Assembly (NCBI GenBank): GCA_016715795.1
Contig: JADJXP010000002.1
Location: 248,001-312,000, forward strand
Length of the DNA: 64,000 nucleotides
DNA from: Chloracidobacterium sp.
GTDB lineage: Bacteria > Acidobacteriota > Blastocatellia > Pyrinomonadales > Pyrinomonadaceae
Reading direction: 5' to 3'
Of this stretch, positions 1 through 8,837 are shown piece by piece; the stretch's first letter is position 1, and each line of letters starts with the position of its first letter. The notes beneath the pieces were generated by a model. That model saw only the letters and a list, made by a program, of their open reading frames with translations. It ran no database searches and was not told the origin of the DNA. The translations under genes were made by a program, and so were the position numbers.

Positions 1-14
1 GGAGGTAACAGGCA

Positions 15-500
15 ATGGCATCTGACATGACGCAGCTCGAAACACTCTTTCTGGCACTCGGCGACAGAACGCGGCTGCGCCTTCTATCGCTGATGGCTCC
101 CGGCCCCGTCCCGGTGGGCCTGCTTGTTGACCTGACCGGCGAAAGCCAGCCGAAAGTATCACGGCATCTTGCGTACCTGCGTAATTGTGGGGTTGTGGCC
201 GCCCAACGGAAGGGCAGACAGATCTATTACGGCATCAATTCGAGTGGCGACACTGCGGCGTGTCAGATGCTTGCGGTCGTTGTCGCTCAGTTGACCGGCA
301 AGACGGCGGCGCGGAAAACAGCCGTCCGCGAAGCGGTCGCAAACCGGCCTCAAAAATCGGCAAGTGCGACGGAGATATATGAGGAGGCGAATATAGCCGT
401 TCCGGAATCGGATCATGCGTGGGGCGAGCTTGAAGAGGATCTGCCGGATAGGCCGGCAGAGCGAGAGGAGCAGAGCGAGATGGATGTATTCCTACTCTAG
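15..500 (+). CDS. ArsR-family winged-helix transcriptional regulator
   Basis: 161 residues. Residues 5-85 form an ArsR-type winged helix: LFLALGDRTRLRLLSLM, then a recognition-helix segment SQPKVSRHLAYLRNCGVV and a wing RKGRQIYYGI. The ELCVC-type metal site of classical ArsR sensors is absent, so the signal is unknown. The last 70 residues are a charged, Glu-rich tail without recognisable fold. A perfect GGAGGT lies 8 bases before the ATG. The end overlaps the convergent DUF5522 gene by 9 bases. The regulated target cannot be inferred because the upstream region is outside the window. Confidence 0.9.
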   Translation: MASDMTQLETLFLALGDRTRLRLLSLMAPGPVPVGLLVDLTGESQPKVSRHLAYLRNCGVVAAQRKGRQIYYGINSSGDTAACQMLAVVVAQLTGKTAARKTAVREAVANRPQKSASATEIYEEANIAVPESDHAWGELEEDLPDRPAEREEQSEMDVFLL

Positions 501-674
501 CGGCGACTCGGCGTCGCGGAAGGGGCAATGACGGCACTTATTGTCGCAGCAGAAGCCTCGATTTAGAAGGTAACGCCGGGTCAACACCATCATGCCGTTC
601 TCGAAGTAGAAATCGAGGCCCTCGACGAAGGTCTGGTTCTCGTCAGCGACGGTATTGGAAGCTTCACTTTGCAT
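492..674 (-). CDS. Small Cys-rich DUF5522-like protein
   Basis: 60 residues. The C-terminal part, VEGLDFYFENGMMVLTRRYL followed by a CCDNKCRHCPF cysteine cluster, matches the DUF5522 family as I remember it. The clustered cysteines suggest a bound zinc or iron-sulfur site, but function is unknown. I chose the ATG at 674, which lies inside the last codons of tlyA (11-base overlap in another frame). A longer frame up to 767 would only add residues from inside tlyA. The pair is probably translationally coupled. Confidence 0.75.
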   Translation of the reverse strand: MQSEASNTVADENQTFVEGLDFYFENGMMVLTRRYLLNRGFCCDNKCRHCPFRDAESPLE

Positions 675-1404
675 ATAGAGCGAGAAATTCCTTGTTTCCT
701 TCGGCCCCAAGTATAGGCGAATCGATAAAGCCGCGAACCCTGAGCCCGAGCCCGGCGGCAAAGTCATTTATGTCTGAAACGACACGCTCATGTTTTTCGG
801 CCTCACGGACGATGCCGCCCTTACCGACCTCGCCCTTGCCAACCTCGAACTGCGGTTTGATTAGAACGACGATAAATCCCTTGTCGGCCAACAGCGTAAT
901 GATCGCCGGTATGACCTTCTTCACCGAAATGAACGACAGGTCCATCACGGCAACGTCAAACGTGCGGTCGAACTCGTTCGGTGTCAGATGCCGGGCATTG
1001 GTCCGCTCGCGAACCTCGACACGCGGATCATCTCTCAGCCGCCAATCGAGCTGGTTAGTGCCGCTGTCAATGCAAACGACGCTTTTGGCACCGTGCTGCA
1101 GCAGGCAATCGGTAAAACCGCCGGTCGATGCTCCGATGTCAATGCAGTCAAGTCCGGCAACCTCGATACCAAAATGCCGCAGGGCCGCCTCAAGCTTCAG
1201 GCCCCCGCGGCCGACGTATCTTGTTTCTGTAGACGTGCCTTTGAGCCGTATGGTTGCGTTGGAAGAAAATTTATCTGACGGTTTTTCGACGCGTTTATCG
1301 TCTGCGATCACCACGCCTGCCATCACCATGGCCTGCGCTCGAGTGCGACTCTCGGCGAGGCCGCGTTTTACGAGCAGCGTGTCGATCCGTTCCTTGACGG
1401 TCAC
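664..1404 (-). CDS. tlyA: TlyA-family rRNA 2'-O-methyltransferase
   Basis: 246 residues, the usual length. An S4 RNA-binding domain (residues about 5-65, RIDTLLVKRGLAESRTRAQAM) precedes an FtsJ-like Rossmann methyltransferase with VGRGGLKLEAAL and the SAM-binding stretch DIGASTGGFTDCLL (about 108-121). VMDLSFIS and LIKPQFEVG supply the Asp and Lys expected of the K-D-K-E catalytic set. TlyA enzymes methylate 16S and/or 23S rRNA ribose; older annotations say hemolysin. It follows the PqqB-like gene with a 4-base ATGA overlap, so the two are co-translated. Confidence 0.93.
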   Translation of the reverse strand: MTVKERIDTLLVKRGLAESRTRAQAMVMAGVVIADDKRVEKPSDKFSSNATIRLKGTSTETRYVGRGGLKLEAALRHFGIEVAGLDCIDIGASTGGFTDCLLQHGAKSVVCIDSGTNQLDWRLRDDPRVEVRERTNARHLTPNEFDRTFDVAVMDLSFISVKKVIPAIITLLADKGFIVVLIKPQFEVGKGEVGKGGIVREAEKHERVVSDINDFAAGLGLRVRGFIDSPILGAEGNKEFLALYAK

Positions 1405-2321
1405 AACCGGAACCTCAGGCCTAGTCTGGCAACGCGAAAGCCGAGGCGGCGAACCTCGGCGAGCCGTTTGCGCTCACCCTGCACCAGCGGATTGCTATGG
1501 TTGAAGTGAATAAAATGGACCTTGTTCCTTTCGCGTCGCGGCAGAGCCTTGAGCAACTGCATCGTCTCGGTGACAAATGGATGCGGCACCTCGCTCATGG
1601 GCCGAGCTATCTCGCCTTCGGCGTAGAACGTGCCGTCAAGCAGCAAATAGTCCGCCGAGCGGACAAGGTCAGCGAGCGGCGTTTGCCACTTGTTCCATTT
1701 GTCGATGTCAGGGATAAAGACAAGCGTTTTGTGTGCCGTCCTGATGCGATACCCGACCGTTTCAGAGAACTCGTCGCGATGCGGAACGAGGAACGGCGTG
1801 ACAGAGAGCGAGTCGGTGAGCTTGACGGGGATGTTGTCGGCCAGCGGCTGCAGGGTAATGTTGTCAATGGCGTTGAGCTGCGACCACGGGGCATTCGCCT
1901 CGAGCATCTGCTTCATTCGGGGCATCGTGAAGACATTGACTCCGGCCGTATTCATCGATTCGCGGCCGAGGTACATCAGGCCAGTGTAATGGCCTATGTG
2001 TGCGTGAGTGATAAAGATGCCGTCAATTCGGTTCGAACGGTCGCGTGTGAGCCCTTTGAGAAATTCGAACTGTTCCGGCAGATCGGGCGTCGCGTCGAAT
2101 ATCCAGCGACTCTTGGTATCCGGATCGACGACGGCGACCGACGAGACGGTTTGACGAAGCGTGGTATCGGCCCATGCCCTACGGCAAAACGGCGAGTCAC
2201 AGCCCATCTGAGGAACGCCTGCGTCTTGTCCGACACCGAGAACGACAACATACGGCCGGCCGGCATACACGCCGATGCTGACGGCGACAATGATCGAGAG
2301 CGCAGCAAGAATTCGGTTCAT
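1401..2321 (-). CDS. PqqB-like metallo-beta-lactamase-fold hydrolase, exported
   Basis: 306 residues with an N-terminal hydrophobic segment (residues 4-20), so secreted or anchored. VVLGVGQDAGVPQMGC and CRRAWAD resemble PqqB. A metal-binding THAHIGHYTGL (about residue 104), a VPHRDEF motif and HFNHSNPL near the C-terminus complete an MBL active site. Classical PqqB acts in PQQ synthesis, but no other pqq gene is visible here and PqqB itself is cytoplasmic. I therefore call only the fold and the family resemblance. First gene of a run with tlyA and the DUF5522 gene. Confidence 0.85.
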   Translation of the reverse strand: MNRILAALSIIVAVSIGVYAGRPYVVVLGVGQDAGVPQMGCDSPFCRRAWADTTLRQTVSSVAVVDPDTKSRWIFDATPDLPEQFEFLKGLTRDRSNRIDGIFITHAHIGHYTGLMYLGRESMNTAGVNVFTMPRMKQMLEANAPWSQLNAIDNITLQPLADNIPVKLTDSLSVTPFLVPHRDEFSETVGYRIRTAHKTLVFIPDIDKWNKWQTPLADLVRSADYLLLDGTFYAEGEIARPMSEVPHPFVTETMQLLKALPRRERNKVHFIHFNHSNPLVQGERKRLAEVRRLGFRVARLGLRFRL

Positions 2322-2349
2322 TATGTCAGCCGAACGAAAGTGCTATTCT
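2321..2349 (+). promoter_or_regulatory. Possible promoter with leaderless start for ctaA
   Basis: A TATTCT at 2344-2349 ends 7 bases before the ctaA ATG at 2357; TTATGT at 2321-2326 is a poor -35 at 17-base spacing. No Shine-Dalgarno sequence precedes the ATG. If the -10 is real, transcription would begin at or next to the start codon. Weak evidence. Confidence 0.3.
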
Positions 2350-2356
2350 AAGCAAA

Positions 2357-3307
2357 ATGGACAGCAATAGAAAGCTCGACGGCTTTGCCAAATACGCGAT
2401 CTTCACGCTCGTGTGGAACCTTGTCGTTATCCTGTGGGGCGTGTTCCTGCGGGCGTCAAAATCGGGCGACGGCTGCGGCCAGCACTGGCTGACGTGCCAG
2501 GGCGAGGTGATCCCGTCGGCACCTGAGCTAAAGACGGTTATTGAATACTCGCACCGGATCACCAGTTTTCTGGCGTTTGTTTCGGTGCTTGCCCTGCTCC
2601 TCTGGGCCTACCGCAAGTTTGAAAAGGGAGATCCGATACGCAAGACGGCAGTGCTTTCGTTCATATTCGTCGTCACCGAGGCTTTGGTTGGAGCAGGCCT
2701 CGTCCTGACGGGCAACACGGCAGAGAACCTGACGGCTGCACGTCCGTTTTGGATGGCGGGCCATTTGATAAACACATTCATTCTGCTTGCTTTCCTGACT
2801 GTGACGGCCTGGCAAGCAGGCGGGCGGCGAATGCGGTCCCGTGTGGCTGCCAAGTACAAAGTGGCGATCGCCATCGGCATAGCGGCCATATTCCTCGTCG
2901 GCATTACGGGTTCGATAGCGGCGCTCGCACATATGGTCTTTCCGTCGGGAACGCTGTCGGAGGGCATTGGGAGCGATTTTTCGCCTGCGTCAAATTATTT
3001 GGTCCGGCTAAGGCTTCTGCATCCGATCACCGCGATCCTGACCAGCGTCTTCCTGATCTTTCTGACGGGTTGGCTGGCCAAGGAATCAGGCAGCGAAAAG
3101 GTCAAGCGATGGTCGAACATCCTAGCGATACTTGTCCTGGTGCAGATAGCATTCGGTTCGGCAACCTTGTTGATGCTTGCCCCGATCCTTATGCAGCTCG
3201 GCCACCTGCTGTTGGCAGACTTGATCTGGATCAGCTACGTTCTGCTCGCGGCGGATTTCGCGGCGACTCATACGACATCGGTGTCAACTGAGGCTGTTGA
3301 CGGCTAG
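2357..3307 (+). CDS. ctaA: Heme A synthase (COX15/CtaA family)
   Basis: 316 residues with about eight membrane segments. It converts heme O to heme A for aa3-type oxidases. The expected helix-borne histidines are visible: YSHRITS (about 65), WMAGHLIN (about 134), LLHPITA (about 221) and LGHLLLADL (about 283). RASKSGDGCGQHW with LTCQG forms the first periplasmic loop with its paired cysteines. The gene is divergent from the PqqB-like gene, with only 35 bases between them. No cytochrome oxidase genes are in the window. Confidence 0.92.
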   Translation: MDSNRKLDGFAKYAIFTLVWNLVVILWGVFLRASKSGDGCGQHWLTCQGEVIPSAPELKTVIEYSHRITSFLAFVSVLALLLWAYRKFEKGDPIRKTAVLSFIFVVTEALVGAGLVLTGNTAENLTAARPFWMAGHLINTFILLAFLTVTAWQAGGRRMRSRVAAKYKVAIAIGIAAIFLVGITGSIAALAHMVFPSGTLSEGIGSDFSPASNYLVRLRLLHPITAILTSVFLIFLTGWLAKESGSEKVKRWSNILAILVLVQIAFGSATLLMLAPILMQLGHLLLADLIWISYVLLAADFAATHTTSVSTEAVDG

Positions 3308-3390
3308 AGGAGCTGGCGGCGATGGGTTATTATTTGCAACAACGGTGGTAGATGGCTCGTTAGTTCGGGATTCATCTGCCCGCCGCTTCT

Positions 3391-4188
3391 ATGCAGCGAC
3401 AAATACTGATCATCGACGATCATGATGACCTTGCAACGGGGCTCGAGGAGGTTTTTGTCCACACAGGCCACGCTGTCCGGATCGTCCATGATCGTAACGA
3501 GGCGATGGCGATCGGCAGCTTCGATCCGTTCGATCTCGTCATCACCGATCTCGATCTGCGGCCGGGTGATCCGACATGTGTAAGCGACGCGTCCGGATTT
3601 TGCCTGGCCGGCCCCGCACAAGACGGTGAACATATCAAGGCCTTTAAGCTCGGTGCCGGAAATTTTCGTGATCCGCTTGACGAGGAAGAGCTACAGGCGA
3701 TGGTGGCAACCATACTCGATTATAAGATCCGTCATGTTGATCGGGCCGAACTGGTCCATGACCTGCACGAACATATCGTTTTTGAATTGCCAAGCGTGAT
3801 CTCGCTGATGCATATCGTGCTCGAATACCTGATGAAGCGTGTCGAAAAGCTCGGTGTCTGCAAGCCCGAACAGTCGAATCTCTTTGTTGCCCTTGATGAG
3901 GCTTTTGTTAATGCGGTCAAGCATGGGAACAAGTTTGACACCGCCAAGCTTGTTCGAATTTCGGCCGATGTATCGCGAGACGAAGCCAGATTCACTATTG
4001 AGGATGAAGGCGAAGGGTTTGATGTAAACGCGATACCTGATCCGCTCGATCCGGAGAATCTCTTCAAGACCAGCGGCCGCGGTGTCCTGTTCATTTACAA
4101 CATCATGGATGAAGTGGTTTACAACGACCGCGGCAACCGGCTGACGATGGTCAAGAAAGCACCCAAGCCGGAGGAACAGGCCACCTGA
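3391..4188 (+). CDS. Response-regulator receiver fused to an RsbW/HATPase-like anti-sigma domain
   Basis: 265 residues. Residues 1-110 are receiver-like: ILIIDDHDD supplies the acidic pocket and LVITDLDL the likely phospho-acceptor Asp near 53. The conserved KP motif before the last helix reads RDPLD, so the invariant Lys seems lost. Residues 130-255 are a GHKL ATPase of the anti-sigma type: DEAFVNAVKHGN (N box), DEGEGFD (G1) and SGRGVLFI (G2). This suggests a partner-switching regulator that binds a sigma factor or an anti-anti-sigma factor. It ends 11 bases before nadE; cotranscription is possible but a functional link is not evident. Confidence 0.85.
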   Translation: MQRQILIIDDHDDLATGLEEVFVHTGHAVRIVHDRNEAMAIGSFDPFDLVITDLDLRPGDPTCVSDASGFCLAGPAQDGEHIKAFKLGAGNFRDPLDEEELQAMVATILDYKIRHVDRAELVHDLHEHIVFELPSVISLMHIVLEYLMKRVEKLGVCKPEQSNLFVALDEAFVNAVKHGNKFDTAKLVRISADVSRDEARFTIEDEGEGFDVNAIPDPLDPENLFKTSGRGVLFIYNIMDEVVYNDRGNRLTMVKKAPKPEEQAT

Positions 4189-4199
4189 GCATTCATCGG

Positions 4200-5864
4200 A
4201 TGAGAGTAACGATCGCCCAGATAAACACCACCAACGGCGACCTCGCGGGCAACACATCTAAGATCACTCAAGCCATCGAAAAAGCCAAGGCTGACGGCTC
4301 TGATCTCGTCGTCTTTCCTGAGGTCTGCACTCACGGCTACACGTCGCAGGACTGGTTTCAGGACGCGGATATCATCGAACACGTCGGCGAACCGCTCGAG
4401 AGCATCATTCCAACGACCACTGGAATAACCGCGGTTGTCGGCACGGTCCGTCGTAATGAGGACAGCGATGGCCGCAGGCTGTACAACGCCGCCGCTGTCA
4501 TTTCGAACGGCAAGCTGCTCGGCTATGCCGACAAATCGCTGCTGCCCGAATATGACGTCTTTGACGATCCGAGATACTTCGAGCCCGGCGATCATCGACG
4601 CATTTTCGAGGTGAATGGTGTCAAGCTGGGCGTGGTCGTCTGCGAAGACTTTTGGAACGACAAGACGTTTTGGCGCGAGCGTTTATACGAACACGACCCA
4701 ACCGATGAGGTCATTGCGATGGGAGCTGACGTGATCATATCGGTGAATGCTTCGCCCTATAATAAAGGCAAGATCAAGCTCCGCTGCGATATGGTCGCGC
4801 ATCGGGCAAAGCTGCAGAAAAAGCCGATCGTGTTTGTAAATCTCGTCGGCGGCAATGACGGCATTATCTTCGACGGTGCCAGCCTGATCGCCGACGAAGA
4901 GGGCGACATCATCCTGCAGGCGGCAGCTTTCGATGAGTTTGTCGAGACCGTCGAACTCGACTGCCGCAAGCCCGACGCCCGCGGCATTACGGGCGGCGAG
5001 ATCGATTCGATCCATCGGGCATTGGTGCTGGGAATACGCGATTATGCGACAAAGAACGGGTTCAAGAAGGCCGTGCTGGGCCTTTCGGGCGGCATCGATT
5101 CGGCCCTCGTTGCGGCTCTTGCGGCGGAGGCCATAGGGCCCGAAAATCTGCTGTGTGTGATGATGCCGTCACCGTTTTCGTCCGAGGGTAGCATCAAAGA
5201 CAGTGAGGAACTAGTTCGCAATCTTGGCTGCGACGGCCGGATTGAGCCGATCTCGGATGCGTTCGAGGTGCTGCTAAACCAGACGAATCTGCACAAGCCT
5301 ACGAAAGGCGGCGAATCGCTTGCCGCCGAGAATATGCAGTCACGGCTACGCGGTGTGATCCTGATGGCGATCTCAAACGCGGAGGGGCGGTTGCTGTTAT
5401 CGACGGGCAATAAGAGCGAGCTGGCCGTCGGCTATTGCACGCTCTACGGCGACACGAACGGCGGCCTCGCCGTGCTCGGCGACGTGCTAAAAACCGAGGT
5501 CTGGCAGATCGCCCGGCACATGAACGAAAGGGCGGGCCGCGAGATCATCCCAAACAAGATCATCGACAAAAAGCCGTCCGCCGAACTCGCCCCAAACCAA
5601 TTCGACCAGGACAGCCTTCCGGCCTACGAAGCAATGGACCCTGTGCTCAAGATGTATTTCGAACAGAAAGCATCGCCCGCCGAGATCATCGCCGCCGGTA
5701 ACGACGCCGATCTCGTTTACGGGATTCTCAACAAGGTCGAGCACCCTGCGAACGAGTTCAAACGCCAACAACTGCCGCCCACGCTCATCATCTCAAAGAA
5801 CGCCATCGGCGTCGGCCGCCGCCGGCCGATCACGCACAGATATCGGCGTCATGATCCGTCATAA
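4200..5864 (+). CDS. nadE: Glutamine-dependent NAD+ synthetase
   Basis: 554 residues, two-domain form. The N-terminal CN-hydrolase (glutaminase) domain (1-260) shows the Glu in VVFPEVCTHGY, the Lys in YADKSLLPEYD and the Cys in LGVVVCEDFW. The C-terminal ATP-pyrophosphatase domain starts at about 275 with VLGLSGGIDSALVAALAAE. The C-terminus IGVGRRRPITHRYR is typical. The enzyme amidates deamido-NAD using ammonia from glutamine, the last step of NAD synthesis. Confidence 0.96.
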   Translation: MRVTIAQINTTNGDLAGNTSKITQAIEKAKADGSDLVVFPEVCTHGYTSQDWFQDADIIEHVGEPLESIIPTTTGITAVVGTVRRNEDSDGRRLYNAAAVISNGKLLGYADKSLLPEYDVFDDPRYFEPGDHRRIFEVNGVKLGVVVCEDFWNDKTFWRERLYEHDPTDEVIAMGADVIISVNASPYNKGKIKLRCDMVAHRAKLQKKPIVFVNLVGGNDGIIFDGASLIADEEGDIILQAAAFDEFVETVELDCRKPDARGITGGEIDSIHRALVLGIRDYATKNGFKKAVLGLSGGIDSALVAALAAEAIGPENLLCVMMPSPFSSEGSIKDSEELVRNLGCDGRIEPISDAFEVLLNQTNLHKPTKGGESLAAENMQSRLRGVILMAISNAEGRLLLSTGNKSELAVGYCTLYGDTNGGLAVLGDVLKTEVWQIARHMNERAGREIIPNKIIDKKPSAELAPNQFDQDSLPAYEAMDPVLKMYFEQKASPAEIIAAGNDADLVYGILNKVEHPANEFKRQQLPPTLIISKNAIGVGRRRPITHRYRRHDPS

Positions 5865-5941
5865 AGCGTGCAAGTAAAGACTTGCTGCTTCGTTCCCTCA
5901 ACATCAGCGAATTGCTGAATCTTGAGAAGGTCGGAGTGATT

Positions 5942-6529
5942 ATGACGAAATTTAGCAGTCCCTTGGACAAAATCAATATCGCCAGCCCGTGCGCGGCGGA
6001 CTGGAACGAGATGTATGGCGACGATCGGAAGCGTTTCTGTGGCGAATGTAAGCTTACCGTCTACAACCTCTCAGGGATGACCCGAGACGAGGCGGAGCGA
6101 CTCGTTACGAACCACGAAGGACGGCTGTGCGTCCGCTTTTACCGTAGATCCGACGGCAGCGTTATCACGGCCGATTGTCCGGTCGGATGGGCAAAGGTCA
6201 AGCAGCGGACCCGACTGTACGCGACGGCGATCGCGTCGCTGATAACGGCTCTATTCACCGGCGTCTTATTCGTTTCGCTGTTTTCAAAGAGCAAGCCGAC
6301 GATCGGCGATCTGAAATTTCCGTTCCCGACGCCGACGCCCGAACGGCTGATGGGCGCCATAGCGATGCCGCCCAAGAACACAAACACCGAGGTCAAGGGC
6401 AAGGTCAGGAATACGAACGCGATTCAGGGCAACGTCGCACTTCCGCAGGATACGACGCCCAAAACGAAATTCGAGGCCGGAAAGCTGCGTGCAATGGAGC
6501 TCGATGCCGCGGGCCGGAAAGACGGCTAG
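5942..6529 (+). CDS. Conserved single-pass membrane protein with Cys-bearing N-terminal domain
   Basis: 195 residues from the ATG at 5942, which has GGAG just upstream; an in-frame longer version from 5882 lacks this. Residues 8-80 hold a conserved-looking module: SPCAADWNEMYGDDRKRFCG, ECKLTVYNLSGMT, GRLCVRFYRRSDGS and ITADCP. The five cysteines may bind a metal. A membrane segment follows (YATAIASLITALFTGVLFV), then a Pro/Lys-rich tail. I know the module from hypothetical proteins only; no function is assigned. The stop codon overlaps the stop of the convergent VWA gene. Confidence 0.7.
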   Translation: MTKFSSPLDKINIASPCAADWNEMYGDDRKRFCGECKLTVYNLSGMTRDEAERLVTNHEGRLCVRFYRRSDGSVITADCPVGWAKVKQRTRLYATAIASLITALFTGVLFVSLFSKSKPTIGDLKFPFPTPTPERLMGAIAMPPKNTNTEVKGKVRNTNAIQGNVALPQDTTPKTKFEAGKLRAMELDAAGRKDG

Positions 6530-7686
6530 TTCTTAACAAAATATCCCTCGCGCGACCTGACGCGCGATCCGGCGCGGCCGGGCACATCGATATCGACCTT
6601 GACAAAGCGATTCGCCGGAAATTCAGCCTCCGAATAATACTGGATGAGGTACTGAGCCCTCAGCTCGTTTGCTAGCTGGCGAAAGATGCGATCAAGCAGG
6701 TCCTGATTCTTTCGCGAATTATTTTCGTTGAGATAGCCATCTTTTGTATCGATCGGCAGGAAGCTCGGAAGGAATGCTGAGCCGCCCGTTTCTTTCGCAA
6801 ACCGTTCCATGTTCTGCTGGCCAAATACGCTCATTTTGTTCAATCGAAAGGAACTGCCGGCCGGATTGATCGAATAGAAGACGGCGTCGGCATCTTGCAG
6901 GCTTCTGACGACTCGTGCCTGCTCGATTAGCTTTGCTCCGTCACGTGCCTTTACGCGCAGGTCCCTCAGCTTCTCGCCCTGAATGTCGTCGGTTATTTTC
7001 CGCTCGGCGTTCCAGATGGCCCGGATCACGCCTTCGCTGTTGGTGTCTTCGCCGTCGGAGATGATCACCATTACCTTGCGAACGCCTTCGGGGGCATTTC
7101 GCCTCAGGTGTTCGGCGGCAAAACGGACGGCGTCATAAAAGGCCGTCTGCTCCTTTGTCGGCATGATGGCCCTAATGCTGGCGATCGACCGTTCGGACGT
7201 ATCTCGCGATTGAACAAGCACGCCGCGTTCGCCGACCGTAAAGACCGTAGCTCGGTCGGTCGGTCTCATCACATCGCGCAGAAACCTGGCTGCCGTCTCT
7301 TGTTCAAAACGAAACATCGCGTCCGTACTGGCCGATATGTCAAAAAGCAGGGCGATCTCAAGCGGCACCACGTCGGCGCTTCCGACACTCTCGACCGATT
7401 GTCGGCGGCCTTCCTCCGAGACGCGGAAATCTGTCGCCGTAAGCCCGACCACCGGATCGCCGTTGTCATCTGTGACGGAAACCGGGACCACGACCAGTCG
7501 CGATGAGACCTTGATCACGTCATCGTCCGGTGTTGGCTTCGGTGTCGGGGTTTGAGCAGGCGCGGCCATCGCCACCACGCCAAAGAGTGTCGGGATGAGC
7601 ACGAGGTTTCTGAAGCTCTTTAGCACGTTGATCTTACAAAAGTAAAGGGCATTTTCAGAAGCGAGTGTGAGATCGTTCCCGCTCAT
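6526..7686 (-). CDS. Secreted VWFA-related (acidobacterial type) protein
   Basis: 386 residues. After a hydrophobic segment (VLIPTLFGVVAMAAPAQ) and a TPTPKPTPDDD linker comes VVPVSVTDDNGDPV, a lead-in I know from the acidobacterial VWFA-related family. The von Willebrand A fold has a MIDAS motif ALLFDISASTDA, a FYDAVRFA stretch and VMVIISDGEDTNSEG. The substrate is unknown; such proteins are probably adhesive or scaffold-like. A GTG at 7626 would place the signal peptide at the very N-terminus and may be the true start. Confidence 0.85.
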   Translation of the reverse strand: MSGNDLTLASENALYFCKINVLKSFRNLVLIPTLFGVVAMAAPAQTPTPKPTPDDDVIKVSSRLVVVPVSVTDDNGDPVVGLTATDFRVSEEGRRQSVESVGSADVVPLEIALLFDISASTDAMFRFEQETAARFLRDVMRPTDRATVFTVGERGVLVQSRDTSERSIASIRAIMPTKEQTAFYDAVRFAAEHLRRNAPEGVRKVMVIISDGEDTNSEGVIRAIWNAERKITDDIQGEKLRDLRVKARDGAKLIEQARVVRSLQDADAVFYSINPAGSSFRLNKMSVFGQQNMERFAKETGGSAFLPSFLPIDTKDGYLNENNSRKNQDLLDRIFRQLANELRAQYLIQYYSEAEFPANRFVKVDIDVPGRAGSRVRSREGYFVKN

Positions 7687-7712
7687 CTAATGCCCCAACA
7701 ATTAACCGATAA

Positions 7713-8669
7713 CTATTCGTTTGGCTGTGCCTTTACTTCGACGTTGGTGTTGATGCCGCGACTGACGAGCAGCTTGACCTCGACGCGGCGATTTTGCTCG
7801 CGGCCCTCGCGCGTCGTATTGTCGGCGACGGCCTGAAGTTCGCCAAAGCCATAGGATTCAACAAATCGGCGGAGCGGCACATTGTGCGTCTCGATCAAAT
7901 AGTCCTTAACGGCCTGAGCACGCCGCTGGCTGAGGGCCTTGTTCTTTGCAGTGCTGCCCTCGGCCGACGCAAAACCGGTCACCTCTACGGCATAGCCTTT
8001 CATGGTCATTGCGGTAGCTGCCATCTGATCCAGCGACGCTTTGGCGTCACTCGACAGGACCGCGCTGTTGACCCTAAAGTTAACAGTTGTGGTCGATTGC
8101 ACAACGTAATCGTCAAGGTCCGTGATCCGCTTGTTCGTCGCATTTACGCCCGCAACCGCGGCATCGGCCGTGTCTTGTGCGGCTTTTGCTCCGCCCTTCG
8201 CGGCGTTGGAGATCGCCATCAGTTCGTCGATCTGGCCCGAAAGCCGCTGCTGATTCTGCTCCATTGCGGTAGCTCGGTCCTCGATTGGCGAGGTACGGGC
8301 ATCGATCGCTCGTGCGGTCTCAAGCGAATCTTTATCAAACCGCACTTTGCTTACCGAGACGCTTCCGCTGCTGTCACCGACGCCCTCGGTCTCGATCGTG
8401 GCGCCGCGAACGAGCGATGTCACCGGATACCTATCGCCACCCCAGAAGCTTTTGCTCTTAATGCTCGCGTTAGGTGCGATCACGACTCGCGTATCGACAT
8501 TCGTCGAATCGCGGACAATGAACGTTGTGTCATTCTCTTTCGAGATGATGTTGCCCTTTATCTTGTACTTCTGGCCCGCAACGGCCGTTCTAAGCTGCGT
8601 GTCCTGGGCGAACAGGCTTAGACCGGAAAAGGCGAGGGCCAGCAAGAGAACCAAAATCTTTTTGTACAT
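7713..8669 (-). CDS. OmpA-family outer-membrane/peptidoglycan-associated protein
   Basis: 318 residues. Signal peptide (MYKKILVLLLALAFSGLSLF, cleavage after AQ), a middle beta region of unknown fold (30-125), an Ala-rich coiled-coil (about 130-185) and a C-terminal OmpA domain (195-300). The latter shows VNFRVNSAVLSSDAK, VTGFASAEG, LSQRRAQAVKDYL and the peptidoglycan-binding NRRVEVKLL end. The ATG at 8669 has GAGGAG 6 bases upstream. It likely links the outer membrane to the cell wall. Confidence 0.9.
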   Translation of the reverse strand: MYKKILVLLLALAFSGLSLFAQDTQLRTAVAGQKYKIKGNIISKENDTTFIVRDSTNVDTRVVIAPNASIKSKSFWGGDRYPVTSLVRGATIETEGVGDSSGSVSVSKVRFDKDSLETARAIDARTSPIEDRATAMEQNQQRLSGQIDELMAISNAAKGGAKAAQDTADAAVAGVNATNKRITDLDDYVVQSTTTVNFRVNSAVLSSDAKASLDQMAATAMTMKGYAVEVTGFASAEGSTAKNKALSQRRAQAVKDYLIETHNVPLRRFVESYGFGELQAVADNTTREGREQNRRVEVKLLVSRGINTNVEVKAQPNE

Positions 8670-8837
8670 AATCAACTCCTCGAGGAAAAGTAATTTTAGG
8701 CTTAGGGACCAACCGACGAGTTTGACGTGAAATCATCGGCGCGGGTTGCAGTGCAAAAGGTCAAAAACCGCAGGAGCGGCGAGGCCAATACTTTAACTAT
8801 ACTCCATCCGAAGCGCCTCGAGAACAGGTAATATTCC

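Noticed and set aside
692..1504. Long plus-strand open frame opposite tlyA
   Set aside because: It mirrors codons of tlyA and lacks any recognisable motif; the antisense tlyA has full family signatures.
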